Shown here: piece after piece, positions 1-8,070 of the stretch | How positions within the stretch are numbered: the stretch's first letter is position 1 | How the letters are laid out: the number at the start of each line of letters is the position of its first letter | Assembly: GCA_913774955.1 (NCBI GenBank) | Contig: CAJYKV010000023.1 | Coordinates: 84,894-148,893 of the forward strand | Direction: 5' to 3' | Source: an uncultured Acidovorax sp. | GTDB taxonomy: Bacteria; Pseudomonadota; Gammaproteobacteria; Burkholderiales; Burkholderiaceae_C | DNA: 64,000 nt | The notes under the pieces: model-generated | Databases searched by the model: none | What the model was told of the DNA's origin: nothing | Seen by the model: only the letters and a program-made list of their open reading frames with translations | Translations under genes and position numbers: made by a program

Positions 1-2
1 CG

Positions 3-602
3 GAGCGCCGCCTGCTCGTCATCATCGTCTCGCCGGACGGCGACGTGCAGAACCGCGTGATCTTCACCGAGGTGGACCATTCCCAGTCCCAGCTGGCCGA
101 GGCCGCCAACTTCCTCAACAGCCACTACTCCGGCATGGGCATGGAGGAAGTGCGGGAGCGGCTCAAGACCGAGGTGGACCAATTGCGCGGCGAGATCGCC
201 TCGCTGATGCAGGCCGCGGTCAACATCGGCTCCGAGGCCATGGCCGCATCGCAGGAAGAGGTCATCATTTCCGGCGAGCGCAACCTGCTGGCGCTGAGCG
301 ATTTTTCCAACGACATGGGCAACCTGCGCAAGGCCTTCGAGCTCTTCGAGCAGAAAACCCAGATCCTGCGGCTGCTGGACGTCTCCAACCGCGCCGAGGG
401 CGTGCGCATCTTCATCGGCGGCGAGAGCCAGGTCGTGCCCTTCGAGGAGCTCTCGGTGGTCAGTGCCCCGTACGAGGTGGACGGGCAGGTCGTGGGCACC
501 CTGGGCGTCATCGGCCCCACCCGCATGCCCTACGACCGCATGATCCAGATCGTCGACATCACCTCCAAGCTGGTGACCAATGCGCTGAGCCATCGGCGCT
601 AG
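3..602 (+). CDS. hrcA: Heat-inducible transcription repressor HrcA (5' end outside window)
   Basis: HrcA represses class I heat-shock genes (groESL, dnaK) by binding the CIRCE element and is stabilised by GroEL. The frame is open from the first bases of the window, so only the C-terminal 199 residues or so are present; the family is usually about 340 residues and the N-terminal winged-helix domain lies upstream. What is visible is the GAF-like core and the conserved C-terminal part ([20 protein letters not shown], then a [14 protein letters not shown] segment and a terminal helix with [11 protein letters not shown]). The last motif is highly characteristic of HrcA. A GTG at 45 is in frame but is not a start. 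A tRNA gene follows 20 bp after the stop. Confidence 0.93.
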   Translation, partial: ERRLLVIIVSPDGDVQNRVIFTEVDHSQSQLAEAANFLNSHYSGMGMEEVRERLKTEVDQLRGEIASLMQAAVNIGSEAMAASQEEVIISGERNLLALSDFSNDMGNLRKAFELFEQKTQILRLLDVSNRAEGVRIFIGGESQVVPFEELSVVSAPYEVDGQVVGTLGVIGPTRMPYDRMIQIVDITSKLVTNALSHRR

Positions 603-622
603 CACATACAATCGCGGCGGCC

Positions 623-699
623 GGGGCGTTAGCTCAGTTGGTTAGAGCAGAGGACTCATAATCCTTTGGTCGTCGGTTCAAGTCCGCCACGCCCTACCA
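623..699 (+). tRNA. tRNA with CAU anticodon (elongator Met or Ile2)
   Basis: A 77-nt cloverleaf with encoded CCA (697-699). The acceptor stem is 623-629 with 689-695 (one G-U at the first pair), the D-stem GCTC/GAGC starts at 632, the anticodon stem is 650-654 with 662-666, and the anticodon CAT is 657-659. CAU is shared by elongator tRNA-Met and the lysidine-modified tRNA-Ile2, and sequence alone does not settle it; parts of the anticodon arm look like E. coli ileX. It lies just downstream of hrcA, and a phage-like module follows it. Confidence 0.9.
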
Positions 700-836
700 G
701 TCTTCCTGCGGAGAGTTTGCCGTCTTTCGGTTGGCGGATTCCCTCCCTGCGTTCCGAGCGGGAACCCATCCAAGGCAGATGCGGAAAATTCGACGCGGCG
801 TGTGCGTGCTGCGGCGCTTCGGCCCGCGCTTCGTCG

Positions 837-1517
837 TCAGATCTTCCTCCCGTTCCAGATCCAGATCACCTTGCCCAGGATCTCGACCGCGTGCTGGCCG
901 TCCAGCACGTCCACGGTCTTCACCGTGGGGTTGTCGCTGCTGATCTCGTAGGCGCCGTCCAGGCGCTGGCGCACGCGCTTGATGAACAGGCGGTTCTGGG
1001 CGCCGAGCACATAGACCCCATCGACTTCCAGCGTGCGCACGCCCGCATCGACCAGCAGCACGTCGCCGTCGAGGAAGGTGGGCTCCATGGAGTCGCCATA
1101 GGCGTGGATGAAGCGCAGGTTGTCCGGCGTGCTGAGGCCGCGCAGCGTCCTGCCGATCCAGGCCGGGGAGAGGGTGAGGTTGCCCACCAGCACGTCCTCG
1201 GGGGCCATGTCGCTGCCGCCGCCCATCGATGCCGCGTTCGCCAGCCGAGGCACGGACACGGCGCTCCCGGCGGAAGCCGGTACCCGGCGGGCGCCCTTGC
1301 TGCGTGCGGTGGGCTGCCCATCGCCCGTCAGCACCCAGGCGGCCGAGCAGCCGATCAGTTCTTCCGCCTTGAGCGCGCCCGCCTTGGAGACCCCCCGCAT
1401 CTCCCAGTTCTTGATGTTCTGCGGAGACTCTCCCAGCAACCGCGCGACGGCGGACTGGCCGGATACGTCCTTGATCTGGGACGCGGCTTGGTAGAGGCGG
1501 AGGGCGCTGTCGTGCAT
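837..1517 (-). CDS. Phage-type repressor, S24 peptidase family (CI/LexA-like)
   Basis: A 226-aa protein with an N-terminal helix-turn-helix region (about 18-60, with GESPQNIKNWEMRG as likely recognition segment) and a C-terminal S24 self-cleavage domain (about 105-220). The Ser-Lys dyad is visible: Ser143 in YGDSMEP and Lys180 in FIKRV. Proteins of this type repress phage or SOS-responsive promoters and inactivate themselves after RecA-stimulated cleavage, probably here in the small-residue linker near residue 95. It is divergent from the zinc-motif gene at 1627, with an operator-like region full of TAAACA half-sites between them. No integrase is visible, so it looks like a remnant or a domesticated immunity region. 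LexA itself is less likely because the HTH is XRE/CI-like. Confidence 0.85.
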   Translation of the reverse strand: MHDSALRLYQAASQIKDVSGQSAVARLLGESPQNIKNWEMRGVSKAGALKAEELIGCSAAWVLTGDGQPTARSKGARRVPASAGSAVSVPRLANAASMGGGSDMAPEDVLVGNLTLSPAWIGRTLRGLSTPDNLRFIHAYGDSMEPTFLDGDVLLVDAGVRTLEVDGVYVLGAQNRLFIKRVRQRLDGAYEISSDNPTVKTVDVLDGQHAVEILGKVIWIWNGRKI

Positions 1518-1534
1518 GGCCGCATTGTGCCCCG

Positions 1535-1607
1535 GTTAAACAAATTGTTGTAAACAAAAACGGGCAATTTTTGTAAACATGGTGTTTAATCGACTCCTGC
1601 AAACACC
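1535..1607. promoter_or_regulatory. Divergent operator/promoter region of the repressor
   Basis: This AT-rich stretch lies between the S24 repressor and the gene at 1627. It holds a perfect inverted repeat TAAACA-TGG-TGTTTA (1574-1588), a second perfect 7-bp one, GGTGTTT-N13-AAACACC (1581-1607), and further TAAACAA-type half-sites at 1538-1543 and 1552-1557. Multiple overlapping half-sites between divergent genes are typical of CI/Cro-like control. That the repressor binds here is inference. Confidence 0.55.
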
Positions 1608-1626
1608 ATTCACCGCGAGGACCACC

Positions 1627-2160
1627 ATGTGCCCCGATGACTTTCGCACGTTCGATGAAGCCTACAGCGTCGCCGCCAACGCGTCGGGCCTGCGGCTGGG
1701 CGTTCGCGAAGGTGCTGCCTATACGGATGCGGAGGTGCTCATCGCCGCGGGCTGGAGCCGCTCCCGCGTCGGCGGTGCGTTGCTGCGGCTGCGGTCGGAA
1801 TGCGATGCGGTGGGCCTGCGGAATCCGCAGGCGCGGAAGCTCCCGCACCTGAAGACACTGCCGGAAGTCCGCGGCCATGTGATCGCCCGGGCACACCAAT
1901 GGCGCTTGGACCCTGCCGAAGCCATCGCCACGGCCGTGCTCTCGTGGTGGCTGCAGCCTGTGTGCGCCGCATGCCAGGGGCGGAGGTTCGAGCGTGTCGC
2001 GGGCACGGCGCGGCTCTCGTCCAGGGGATGCAAGTCCTGCGGTGCCACGGGCCTGTCGCGCGTGCCGCACGGCGAGCCGGGGCGCCGCATCGCCAATTAC
2101 ATCGACGACTGCGTGCAGCGCGCGCAGCAGTCCATCGCAGGTCGTTTGCGGGTCCGGTGA
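1627..2160 (+). CDS. Hypothetical phage-like protein with a four-cysteine zinc motif
   Basis: A 177-aa protein I cannot name with certainty. The ATG at 1627 is preferred over 1579 because GAGG (1617-1620) sits 6 nt ahead of it. The first 100 residues are helical and slightly acidic. The C-terminal half has paired cysteines at 113/116 (CAAC) and 135/138 (CKSC followed by GATG), which could hold one zinc. DnaJ-like CxxCxG knuckles and phage late antiterminators of the Q type have a similar arrangement, and the position opposite a CI-like repressor would suit a phage regulator, but this is only a resemblance. Confidence 0.6.
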   Translation: MCPDDFRTFDEAYSVAANASGLRLGVREGAAYTDAEVLIAAGWSRSRVGGALLRLRSECDAVGLRNPQARKLPHLKTLPEVRGHVIARAHQWRLDPAEAIATAVLSWWLQPVCAACQGRRFERVAGTARLSSRGCKSCGATGLSRVPHGEPGRRIANYIDDCVQRAQQSIAGRLRVR

Positions 2161-2333
2161 GCCCGCACGCATCGGCGAAAGACAAGCCCATCGGAATCCC
2201 ACCAGTCGACCGCAGAGGGTGCTGACCCTCTCGCACGGCGCCTCTCCGTCGAAATGCCCGCAGGCACGGTCTTGCCTTCAGCCAAGGCGACTGCGGCAGC
2301 CCTTTGATGAAGACCTGCGCCCTGCATTTTTCG

Positions 2334-2365
2334 AAGCCCGCGAGGAGGCCCCGCGGGCTTTCGTC
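2334..2365 (+). terminator. Hairpin, probable terminator after the zinc-motif gene
   Basis: AAGCCCGCG (2334-2342) pairs perfectly with CGCGGGCTT (2352-2360) across a 9-nt loop. The following T-rich stretch is short and interrupted, so efficiency is uncertain. The rest of 2161-2413 shows no gene. Confidence 0.45.
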
Positions 2366-2413
2366 GTTGGGGAAGACCACGCATGCCCCCAGAGAAAGAA
2401 AGGAGACACTGCC

Positions 2414-2743
2414 ATGAAAACCAAGACTACGGAAACCACTACCCCAGAAGCACGAGGGCGCCTGAAATTCGATCCCACGATCAACCCCGGGACCATCGTG
2501 CAGATACTGGTGGTGATCGGTTCGTCGATCCTGGCCTACGGGTCGTACCGCGAGGACCGCGTCCGCCAGGACGGCCGCATCGGACAGGCGGAAGTGCTGG
2601 TCGAGAGAGACCGCCAGTCCATGCGCGAGACGCTGCAGGAGATCAAGAACCGGATGGAAGCGCTGGAGCGACAGCACCAGGGCGGCAGGGAGCCCCAGGC
2701 CGCCTCGCCATCGTGCGTGGAAGCGGAAGGACGGAGGACGTAG
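2414..2743 (+). CDS. Small membrane-anchored coiled-coil protein, phage-like
   Basis: A 109-aa protein with AAGGAG (2399-2404) ahead of the ATG at 2414. After about 28 hydrophilic residues there is one hydrophobic segment (about 29-43, IVQILVVIGSSILAYG). A charged, heptad-like helix (about 47-85, rich in R, E and Q) follows, then a disordered tail. A single TM plus coiled coil is common in small phage membrane proteins, such as lysis-module accessory proteins, but I see no decisive signature. It is the last gene of the short module between the two tRNA genes. Confidence 0.6.
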   Translation: MKTKTTETTTPEARGRLKFDPTINPGTIVQILVVIGSSILAYGSYREDRVRQDGRIGQAEVLVERDRQSMRETLQEIKNRMEALERQHQGGREPQAASPSCVEAEGRRT

Positions 2744-2750
2744 CGCCTCC

Positions 2751-2790
2751 AAGAGCATCGATGGGGCGGCAAGAGCGTCGATGGAGCATG
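2751..2790 (+). repeat. Imperfect 20-bp tandem repeat
   Basis: Two adjacent 20-bp units (2751-2770 and 2771-2790) share 15 positions, with the core AAGAGC-TCGATGG in both. They lie just past the stop of the membrane-protein gene. No function is evident. Confidence 0.5.
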
Positions 2791-2900
2791 GCTGCGAAAA
2801 AACCAGTGAAGTCTTCGTTCGGGCCGAATTTCTGTACTACAATAGCGTTCTGCTTCTGATGCAACGGACTGGTTCTCCAGAAAAATTAAATCAGAAGTTT

Positions 2901-2930
2901 TTGAAGAGTAGCAAAAAAACATGCTATAAT
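2901..2930 (+). promoter_or_regulatory. Sigma-70 promoter of tRNA-Arg
   Basis: TTGAAG (2901-2906), an 18-bp spacer and a perfect TATAAT (2925-2930) end 10 bp before the tRNA at 2941. The surrounding 100 bp is far more AT-rich than the window average, as expected for a strong stable-RNA promoter. Confidence 0.75.
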
Positions 2931-2940
2931 TCAAAGCTTA

Positions 2941-3017
2941 GCGGCTGTAGCTCAGCTGGATAGAGTACTTGGCTACGAACCAAGGGGTCGTGGGTTCGAT
3001 TCCTGCCAGCCGCACCA
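2941..3017 (+). tRNA. tRNA-Arg (anticodon ACG)
   Basis: A 77-nt cloverleaf with encoded CCA. The acceptor stem GCGGCTG (2941-2947) pairs perfectly with CAGCCGC; the anticodon stem CTTGG/CCAAG encloses a loop with anticodon ACG at 2975-2977, whose A34 is normally deaminated to inosine by TadA to read CGU, CGC and CGA. It has its own promoter upstream and a strong terminator 7 bp downstream, so it is a single-gene transcription unit. Confidence 0.97.
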
Positions 3018-3023
3018 AATGGT

Positions 3024-3056
3024 AAGCCTCGTGATGTCAAAGTCACGAGGCTTTTT
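3024..3056 (+). terminator. Rho-independent terminator of tRNA-Arg
   Basis: AAGCCTCGTGA (3024-3034) pairs over 11 bp with TCACGAGGCTT (3043-3053), loop of 8 nt, and runs into five T (3052-3056). This is a classic intrinsic terminator. Confidence 0.9.
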
Positions 3057-3113
3057 CCATTTTCTGCCAGCTGCCGCTGGTGGTCGCCATCACACCTGGA
3101 GCCGACCGATCCC

Positions 3114-3683
3114 ATGAGCAAGGCCTTCACCAAGGAAACCGACGACGCTCCGGACGACGATGCGGAGTTCCCTTCCGCGCCGCCGCTGCCGGCCGGCAGC
3201 AAGAACTACATGACGCCGGCGGGCTACGCCCGGCTGCGGTCCGAGCTGCTCGACCTGATGGACAACGAGCGTCCGAAGGTGGTGGAGGTGGTGCACTGGG
3301 CGGCGAGCAATGGCGACCGGTCCGAGAACGGCGACTACCTCTACGGCAAGAAGCGGCTGCGCGAGATCGACCGGCGCATCCGGTTCCTGACCAAGCGCCT
3401 GGACCTCGCCGAGGTGGTGGATCCGTCGCTGCACCATGGCAGCGACCAGGTGTTCTTCGGTGCCACCGTGACCTACGTGGACGACCTGGACGTGGAGCGC
3501 ACGGTCACCATCCTGGGCATCGACGAGGTGGACACCAGCCAGTCGCAGGTGAGCTGGGTGTCGCCCGTGGCGCGGGCGCTGCTCAAGGCGCGCGAGGGTG
3601 ACGAGGTCCGGCTGGGCACGCCCGGCGGTCTGCGCACGCTGGAGATCCTGCGGGTCGAGTACCCGGCCGTGGCGCCGACCTGA
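3114..3683 (+). CDS. greB: Transcription elongation factor GreB
   Basis: Gre factors enter the secondary channel of RNA polymerase and stimulate transcript cleavage in backtracked complexes. The 189-aa protein has the N-terminal coiled coil (about 30-105, starting NYMTPAGYARLRSEL, with the acidic tip in NGDRSENGDY) and a C-terminal FKBP-like domain (about 112-185, with SQSQVSWVSPVARALL). The GDRSENGDYLYGKKRLREID pattern is GreB rather than GreA. About 30 extra polar residues precede the family core. It is convergent with spoT, and a hairpin lies between them. Confidence 0.93.
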   Translation: MSKAFTKETDDAPDDDAEFPSAPPLPAGSKNYMTPAGYARLRSELLDLMDNERPKVVEVVHWAASNGDRSENGDYLYGKKRLREIDRRIRFLTKRLDLAEVVDPSLHHGSDQVFFGATVTYVDDLDVERTVTILGIDEVDTSQSQVSWVSPVARALLKAREGDEVRLGTPGGLRTLEILRVEYPAVAPT

Positions 3684-3695
3684 CGGCCGTTGGTT

Positions 3696-3732
3696 CCCGT
3701 CTTCATGTGCCCATTGAGGGCACGAAGACGGG
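3696..3732. terminator. Hairpin between convergent greB and spoT
   Basis: CCCGTCTTC (3696-3704) and GTGCCC (3707-3712) pair with GGGCAC (3718-3723) and GAAGACGGG (3724-3732), a long stem with one small bulge. There is no clear T-tract on either strand, so it may protect 3' ends rather than terminate. Just downstream is a short GCGAAC hexamer repeat. Confidence 0.45.
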
Positions 3733-3805
3733 CACCAGGGCGGACGCGAACGCGAACGCGAAGACGGTCGTGCGCGGGGAGGGGCGGGCTCTGCCGCCCG
3801 TCGCC

Positions 3806-6073
3806 CTACAGGGACGGCAGGATGCGGAAGGCGCGCAGCACGGCCGTGGTGCGGCGCAGGTTGCGCAGTGCCGCCTCGATGTGCGGCTGGTCGCGCACGG
3901 CCACGACCAGCCGGAGGTCGGTGGTGTCCATGGCTTTTTCCTCGTCCATGTCGACGTGCACGATGTCGGCCTCGGAACTGGCCAGTTCCGCGGCGATGCG
4001 CGCGAGCACGCCCTTGCCGTTGGTGACCGTGACCACGATACCGGTCTCGAACATGCGGGTGGGTTCGTCCGCCCAGTCGACGGTGATGAAGCGTTCGCTG
4101 TCCTTGTGCTGGAGCTTCCGGGCCACGCCGCATTGCGCGTTGTGGACCACGAGGCCCTCGCCGCGGCCGAGGTAGCCGACGATCGGGTCGCCCGGTACAG
4201 GACGGCAGCAGCTGGCGTACTGCACCGAGGCGTTCTCGCTGCCATCGAGCGTGACGCCGCCCTGCGAGACGTTCTCGTGCGAGGTGTAGCGCTCGCGGGT
4301 CAGCAGCAGGGCGTCCGGGCGGTGGCCGTGTTCGGCCATCAGCACCATGAGCCGCTTGGCCACGATGCCGGCGATGCGCTTGCCCAGGCCGATGTCGGTC
4401 ATGAGCTCGGTGCGCGTGCGGTTGCCGGTGAAGCGCAGCAGCTTCTCCCAGAGGGCGTGGTTCTCTTCGTCGGAAGGCAGGCGCTCCAGCCCTTCGGCGC
4501 GCAGGGCCTGGGTGAGCAGCTTCTCGCCGAGCCCGGCGGATTCGGTGTGGGCGAGGGTCTTGAGGTAGTGGCGGATCTTGGAACGCGCCCGTCCGGTGCG
4601 CACGAAGCCCAGCCACGCGGGGTTGGGGGTGGAGACGGGCGCGGTGATGATCTCCACCACGTCGCCGTTCTTCAGCTCGGTGCGCAGCGGAACCTGCTCG
4701 TTGTTGATCTTCGCGGCCGTGGCCCGGTCACCCACGTTGCTGTGGATGGCATAGGCGAAGTCGACCACCGTGGCACCGCGGGGCAGGGCCATGATCTGGC
4801 TCTTGGGCGTGAACACGTAGACCGCATCGGGGAACAGGTCCACCTTCACGTGGTCCCAGAATTCGGCGGCATCGCGCGTCTCGTTCTGGATGTCCAGCAG
4901 CGACTGCAGCCACTTGGTGCCCAGGCGTTCGGCCGTGCCGCCGTCGGCGTTCTGCGCCTTGTAGAGCCAGTGCGCCGCGACGCCGGCTTCGGCCACCACG
5001 TGCATCTCCTCGGTGCGCATCTGGAATTCGATGTTGATGCCGGAGGGGCCCACGAGCGTGGTGTGCAGCGACTGGTAGCCGTTGAGCTTGGCGATGGCGA
5101 TGTGGTCCTTGAACCGGCCCGGCACCGGCTTGTAGAGCTGGTGGAGCACGCCCAGCGCGGTGTAGCAGTCGGTCACCGAGGACACGATCACCCGGAAGCC
5201 GTAGATGTCCGTGACCTGGGCGAAGCTCAGGTGCTTAGTGTCCATCTTCTGGTAGATGGCGTAGAGCGTCTTCTCGCGGCCGGCGAGCCGGGCCTTCATG
5301 CCGATGCGGGTGAAGGCGGCGTCCACTTCGGTCTGCACCTTCTGGATGATGTCGCGCCGGCGGTTGCGCGCCTTGCTCACCGCCTTGGAGAGGGTGGCGT
5401 AGCGCCACGGGTGCAGGTGGCGGAAGGAGAGGTCCTGCAGCTCGCGGTAGGTCTGGTTCAGGCCCAGGCGGTGCGCGATGGGCGCGTAGATCTCGAGCGT
5501 CTCGGAGGCGATGCGGCCCCACTTGGTGCGCGGCATGTCCGAGAGCGTGCGCATGTTGTGCGTGCGGTCGGCCAACTTGATGAGGATCACGCGCACGTCG
5601 CGCGCCATGGCCAGCAGCATCTTGCGGAAGGACTCGGCCTGGTTCTCCTCGCGGGTGTTGAACTGCAGCTTGTCCAGCTTGGTGAGGCCGTCCACGAGTT
5701 CGGCCACCGGCGCGCCGAAGCGCTCGATCAGGTCGGCCTTGGTGACGCCGCAGTCTTCCATCGCATCGTGCAGGAGCGCGGCCATCAGGGCCTGCGCGTC
5801 GAGCTTCCAGGTGGCGCACTGGGCGGCCACCGCGATCGGGTGGGTGATGTAGGGCTCGCCGCTGCTGCGCAGCTGCCCGAGGTGGGCCTTGTCGGCGAAT
5901 TTGTAGGCCTGCCGCACCTGCTCGATGCTGGCCGCGTCGAGGTAATCGAGGTTGTCGGTGAGCGAGGCGAAACTGGCGGCGGCCGCGTTGGCGGCCGCCG
6001 CGGACGCGCCCGCCGCCGGGGCGCTGCCGGGGCGCGGCTCCGGGGCGGAGGGTTTGGTCAGGACCTCATTCAT
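3806..6073 (-). CDS. spoT: Bifunctional (p)ppGpp synthetase/hydrolase SpoT/Rel
   Basis: Makes and degrades the stringent-response alarmone. Domain order in the 755-aa protein: HD hydrolase (about 55-200, with His102-Asp103 in LLHDAMED), RelA/SpoT synthetase (about 240-370, with NGYQSLHTT and the RFKD motif that marks bifunctional enzymes rather than RelA), TGS (about 410-470, VYVFTPKSQIMALP), helical region, and a C-terminal ACT domain (about 675-755). The intact HD pair indicates hydrolase activity. The first 35 residues are a low-complexity Ala/Pro extension. rpoZ and gmk lie just upstream on the same strand, as in many beta-proteobacteria, but a strong terminator separates rpoZ from this gene. 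Confidence 0.95.
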   Translation of the reverse strand: MNEVLTKPSAPEPRPGSAPAAGASAAAANAAAASFASLTDNLDYLDAASIEQVRQAYKFADKAHLGQLRSSGEPYITHPIAVAAQCATWKLDAQALMAALLHDAMEDCGVTKADLIERFGAPVAELVDGLTKLDKLQFNTREENQAESFRKMLLAMARDVRVILIKLADRTHNMRTLSDMPRTKWGRIASETLEIYAPIAHRLGLNQTYRELQDLSFRHLHPWRYATLSKAVSKARNRRRDIIQKVQTEVDAAFTRIGMKARLAGREKTLYAIYQKMDTKHLSFAQVTDIYGFRVIVSSVTDCYTALGVLHQLYKPVPGRFKDHIAIAKLNGYQSLHTTLVGPSGINIEFQMRTEEMHVVAEAGVAAHWLYKAQNADGGTAERLGTKWLQSLLDIQNETRDAAEFWDHVKVDLFPDAVYVFTPKSQIMALPRGATVVDFAYAIHSNVGDRATAAKINNEQVPLRTELKNGDVVEIITAPVSTPNPAWLGFVRTGRARSKIRHYLKTLAHTESAGLGEKLLTQALRAEGLERLPSDEENHALWEKLLRFTGNRTRTELMTDIGLGKRIAGIVAKRLMVLMAEHGHRPDALLLTRERYTSHENVSQGGVTLDGSENASVQYASCCRPVPGDPIVGYLGRGEGLVVHNAQCGVARKLQHKDSERFITVDWADEPTRMFETGIVVTVTNGKGVLARIAAELASSEADIVHVDMDEEKAMDTTDLRLVVAVRDQPHIEAALRNLRRTTAVLRAFRILPSL

Positions 6074-6114
6074 ACCCTGAAATGTAGCGTGCCCGTGCCC
6101 AGCCGGCCGAAGGC

Positions 6115-6140
6115 AAAAAAAAGCACCGCCTGGCGGTGCT
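6115..6140 (-). terminator. Rho-independent terminator of the yicC-gmk-rpoZ unit
   Basis: Read on the minus strand, AGCACCGC and GCGGTGCT form an 8-9 bp stem with a tiny loop, followed by eight T (plus-strand A at 6115-6122). It lies between rpoZ and spoT. Confidence 0.85.
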
Positions 6141-6187
6141 GTTGATTCGTGCGCGCGGGGTGCGCGCGAAGGGGGCGGCCGACGGGA

Positions 6188-6391
6188 TCAGCCGGGCACC
6201 TTCTTGAGCATTTCCAGGCCGATCTTGCCTTCGGCGATCTCGCGCAGGGCCGTCACGGCGGGCTTGTTGCGGCTCTCGATCTTCGGGGCGTGGCCCTGGC
6301 TGAGCATGCGCGCGCGGTACGTGGCCGCCAGGACGAGCTGGAAACGGTTCGGGATCTGCTCGAGGCAGTCTTCAACGGTGATGCGTGCCAT
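6188..6391 (-). CDS. rpoZ: RNA polymerase omega subunit
   Basis: Omega helps assemble RNA polymerase by chaperoning the beta-prime subunit and contributes to a ppGpp-binding site. The 67-aa protein begins [20 protein letters not shown] and contains the conserved RARMLSQG and [16 protein letters not shown] segments, at the usual length. It lies 18 bp after gmk on the same strand and is followed by an intrinsic terminator. Confidence 0.97.
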   Translation of the reverse strand: MARITVEDCLEQIPNRFQLVLAATYRARMLSQGHAPKIESRNKPAVTALREIAEGKIGLEMLKKVPG

Positions 6392-6409
6392 GCGGATTCT
6401 CCTGGCGGT

Positions 6410-7030
6410 CTAAACGATATTGAGGGATTCGAAGGTGTCGGCCCGGGCGCGGCGCTGGGCTGCATACTTGAGCCGCTGGGCGTGAACGACGGTTTTCATG
6501 TCGAAAAGCGCCCGTTCGAATAGCTCGTTGATTATAACGAAGTCGAATTTCTCGGCCTGCGCCATCTCGATGGCCGCATTCTTGAGCCGCAGCTCGATCA
6601 CGTCGGGCGCATCCTCGCCGCGGCGCTCCAGGCGCGAGCGCAGTTCTTCCCAGCTCGGCGGCAGGATGAAGATGAGCACCGCATTGGAGAAGGCCTCCTT
6701 CACCTGCATCGCGCCCTGGAAGTCGATCTCCAGGATCACGTCCGCGCCCTGGCCGATGCGCTCCTCGATGCTCTTGCGGGAGGTGCCGTAGCGGCGTCCG
6801 TGCACGTGCGCCCACTCGATGAAGCCGTTGCCGGCCACCATCGCGTCGAACTCCTGCTCGGAGGTGAAGAAGTACTCGCGGCCGTGGCGCTCCTGTCCGC
6901 GCGGCGGGCGCGTGGTGTGCGATACGGAGGGCTGTACGTGGGAGTCGAGTTCGAGCAGAGCCTTGACCAGGCTCGACTTGCCTGCGCCGCTCGGCGCCGC
7001 CACTACGAAAAGATTGCCGGGATAGTCCAT
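6410..7030 (-). CDS. gmk: Guanylate kinase
   Basis: Phosphorylates GMP to GDP with ATP, an essential step of guanine-nucleotide and hence ppGpp supply. The 206-aa protein has the P-loop [10 protein letters not shown] (about 12-21), the GMP-binding segment ([13 protein letters not shown], then REYFF), and the lid/LIEIDFQG-like stretch. Length is normal. The order yicC-gmk-rpoZ(-spoT) is the conserved proteobacterial arrangement; 43 bp separate it from yicC. Confidence 0.97.
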   Translation of the reverse strand: MDYPGNLFVVAAPSGAGKSSLVKALLELDSHVQPSVSHTTRPPRGQERHGREYFFTSEQEFDAMVAGNGFIEWAHVHGRRYGTSRKSIEERIGQGADVILEIDFQGAMQVKEAFSNAVLIFILPPSWEELRSRLERRGEDAPDVIELRLKNAAIEMAQAEKFDFVIINELFERALFDMKTVVHAQRLKYAAQRRARADTFESLNIV

Positions 7031-7073
7031 ACGGGATGTGCGCGGGCTGCTATCAAATCAGGAGGATTATCGC

Positions 7074-7985
7074 TCACTCGACGTTCTGCACCTGCTCGCG
7101 CATCTGCTCGATGAGCACCTTCATGTCGACGCTGATGCGCGTCAGCTCCATGGCGGCGGACTTCGAGCCGAGCGTATTGGCCTCGCGGTGCAGTTCCTGG
7201 ATGAGGAAATCCAGCCGCTTGCCGATCTCTCCACCCTTCTTGAGCAGCCGCTCGATCTCGTCGAGGTGGGAGGCGAGCCGCGTGATCTCTTCCGCGACGT
7301 CGATGCGGATGGCGAACGCGGTGGCTTCGCTCAGGGCACGGTCCTGGGCCGCTTCCGGCAGGGTGGCGCCTTCGGTGAGGGCCATCGCTTCCTTCCAGCG
7401 CTCCAGGAAGCGCTGGCGCTGCTGGTCCACGAGCTGGGGCACGAGCGGGCCCGCCTGCTGCGCCAATGCGCGCAGCTGCCGCACCCGGTCCTGCAGCATG
7501 GCAGAGAGGCGCTTGCCCTCGCGCTCGCGGGCGGCCACGAGATCTTCGAGCGCCTGGCCGGCCAGGGACTGCACGTCATCGGCGCTCCAGGTGGCGGAAG
7601 CCGCGCCCGAAGCGGCGCAGAAGCGCAGTGCGTCGGCCACGGAGAGCGGTGCGGCCGACGGCAGCCAGGCCCGCACGGCGTCCTGCGCCGAGTTGAGCTG
7701 CTGCAGCACGCGCGGGGACGGTGCGGAGAGCTGCCCCTGGGCATCGGATTCGAACGAGGCGCGCACCTCCACCTTGCCGCGCTTGAGGTGCTGGCCCACC
7801 AGGGCGCGCAGGGCGGGCTCCTGGGCGCGCAGCTCGTCCGGCAGGCGGAAGGCGAGATCCAGGAAGCGGCTGTTGACGGAGCGGATTTCGAGCCCCAGGC
7901 GGGGCAGGCGGGCACCGCCGTCCCCATCGTTGGCGGTATCGTCGAGCTGGGCGCTCGCGTAGCCGGTCATGCTGTAAACTGCCAT
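7074..7985 (-). CDS. yicC: YicC-family endoribonuclease
   Basis: YicC proteins are endoribonucleases implicated in RNA turnover and stationary-phase survival. The 303-aa protein starts MAVYSMTGYASAQ, the family's typical N-terminus, and has the N-terminal YicC domain (IRSVNSRFLDLAFRLPDEL) and the C-terminal DUF1732 domain (KRLDFLIQELHREANTLGSK). The open frame extends 42 codons upstream, but the MTGYA start fits the family. Divergent from the kinase gene at 8071, so promoters for both should lie in 7986-8070. Confidence 0.92.
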   Translation of the reverse strand: MAVYSMTGYASAQLDDTANDGDGGARLPRLGLEIRSVNSRFLDLAFRLPDELRAQEPALRALVGQHLKRGKVEVRASFESDAQGQLSAPSPRVLQQLNSAQDAVRAWLPSAAPLSVADALRFCAASGAASATWSADDVQSLAGQALEDLVAAREREGKRLSAMLQDRVRQLRALAQQAGPLVPQLVDQQRQRFLERWKEAMALTEGATLPEAAQDRALSEATAFAIRIDVAEEITRLASHLDEIERLLKKGGEIGKRLDFLIQELHREANTLGSKSAAMELTRISVDMKVLIEQMREQVQNVE

Positions 7986-8070
7986 AGGACTATTTCGGTG
8001 ATTGCTTGCGATCCGGCGATTATCCGGGTTCCTTTTCGGATCAGGACGCCTCCCGGTTTTCTTCGCGAAC

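Noticed and set aside
837..1517. Calling the S24 protein LexA
   Set aside because: Its N-terminus is XRE/CI-like, not the winged helix of LexA, and its neighbours are phage-like.
623..3017. Phage attachment sites at the tRNA 3' ends
   Set aside because: I found no direct repeat of either tRNA 3' end around the module, and no integrase.
3743..3770. Short GCGAAC hexamer repeat after greB
   Set aside because: Only about three imperfect units; within chance for this base composition.
3707..6145. An 812-codon plus-strand frame across spoT
   Set aside because: It is the mirror of the spoT reading frame with biased His/Val/Gly/Ala content; spoT domains are all on the minus strand.
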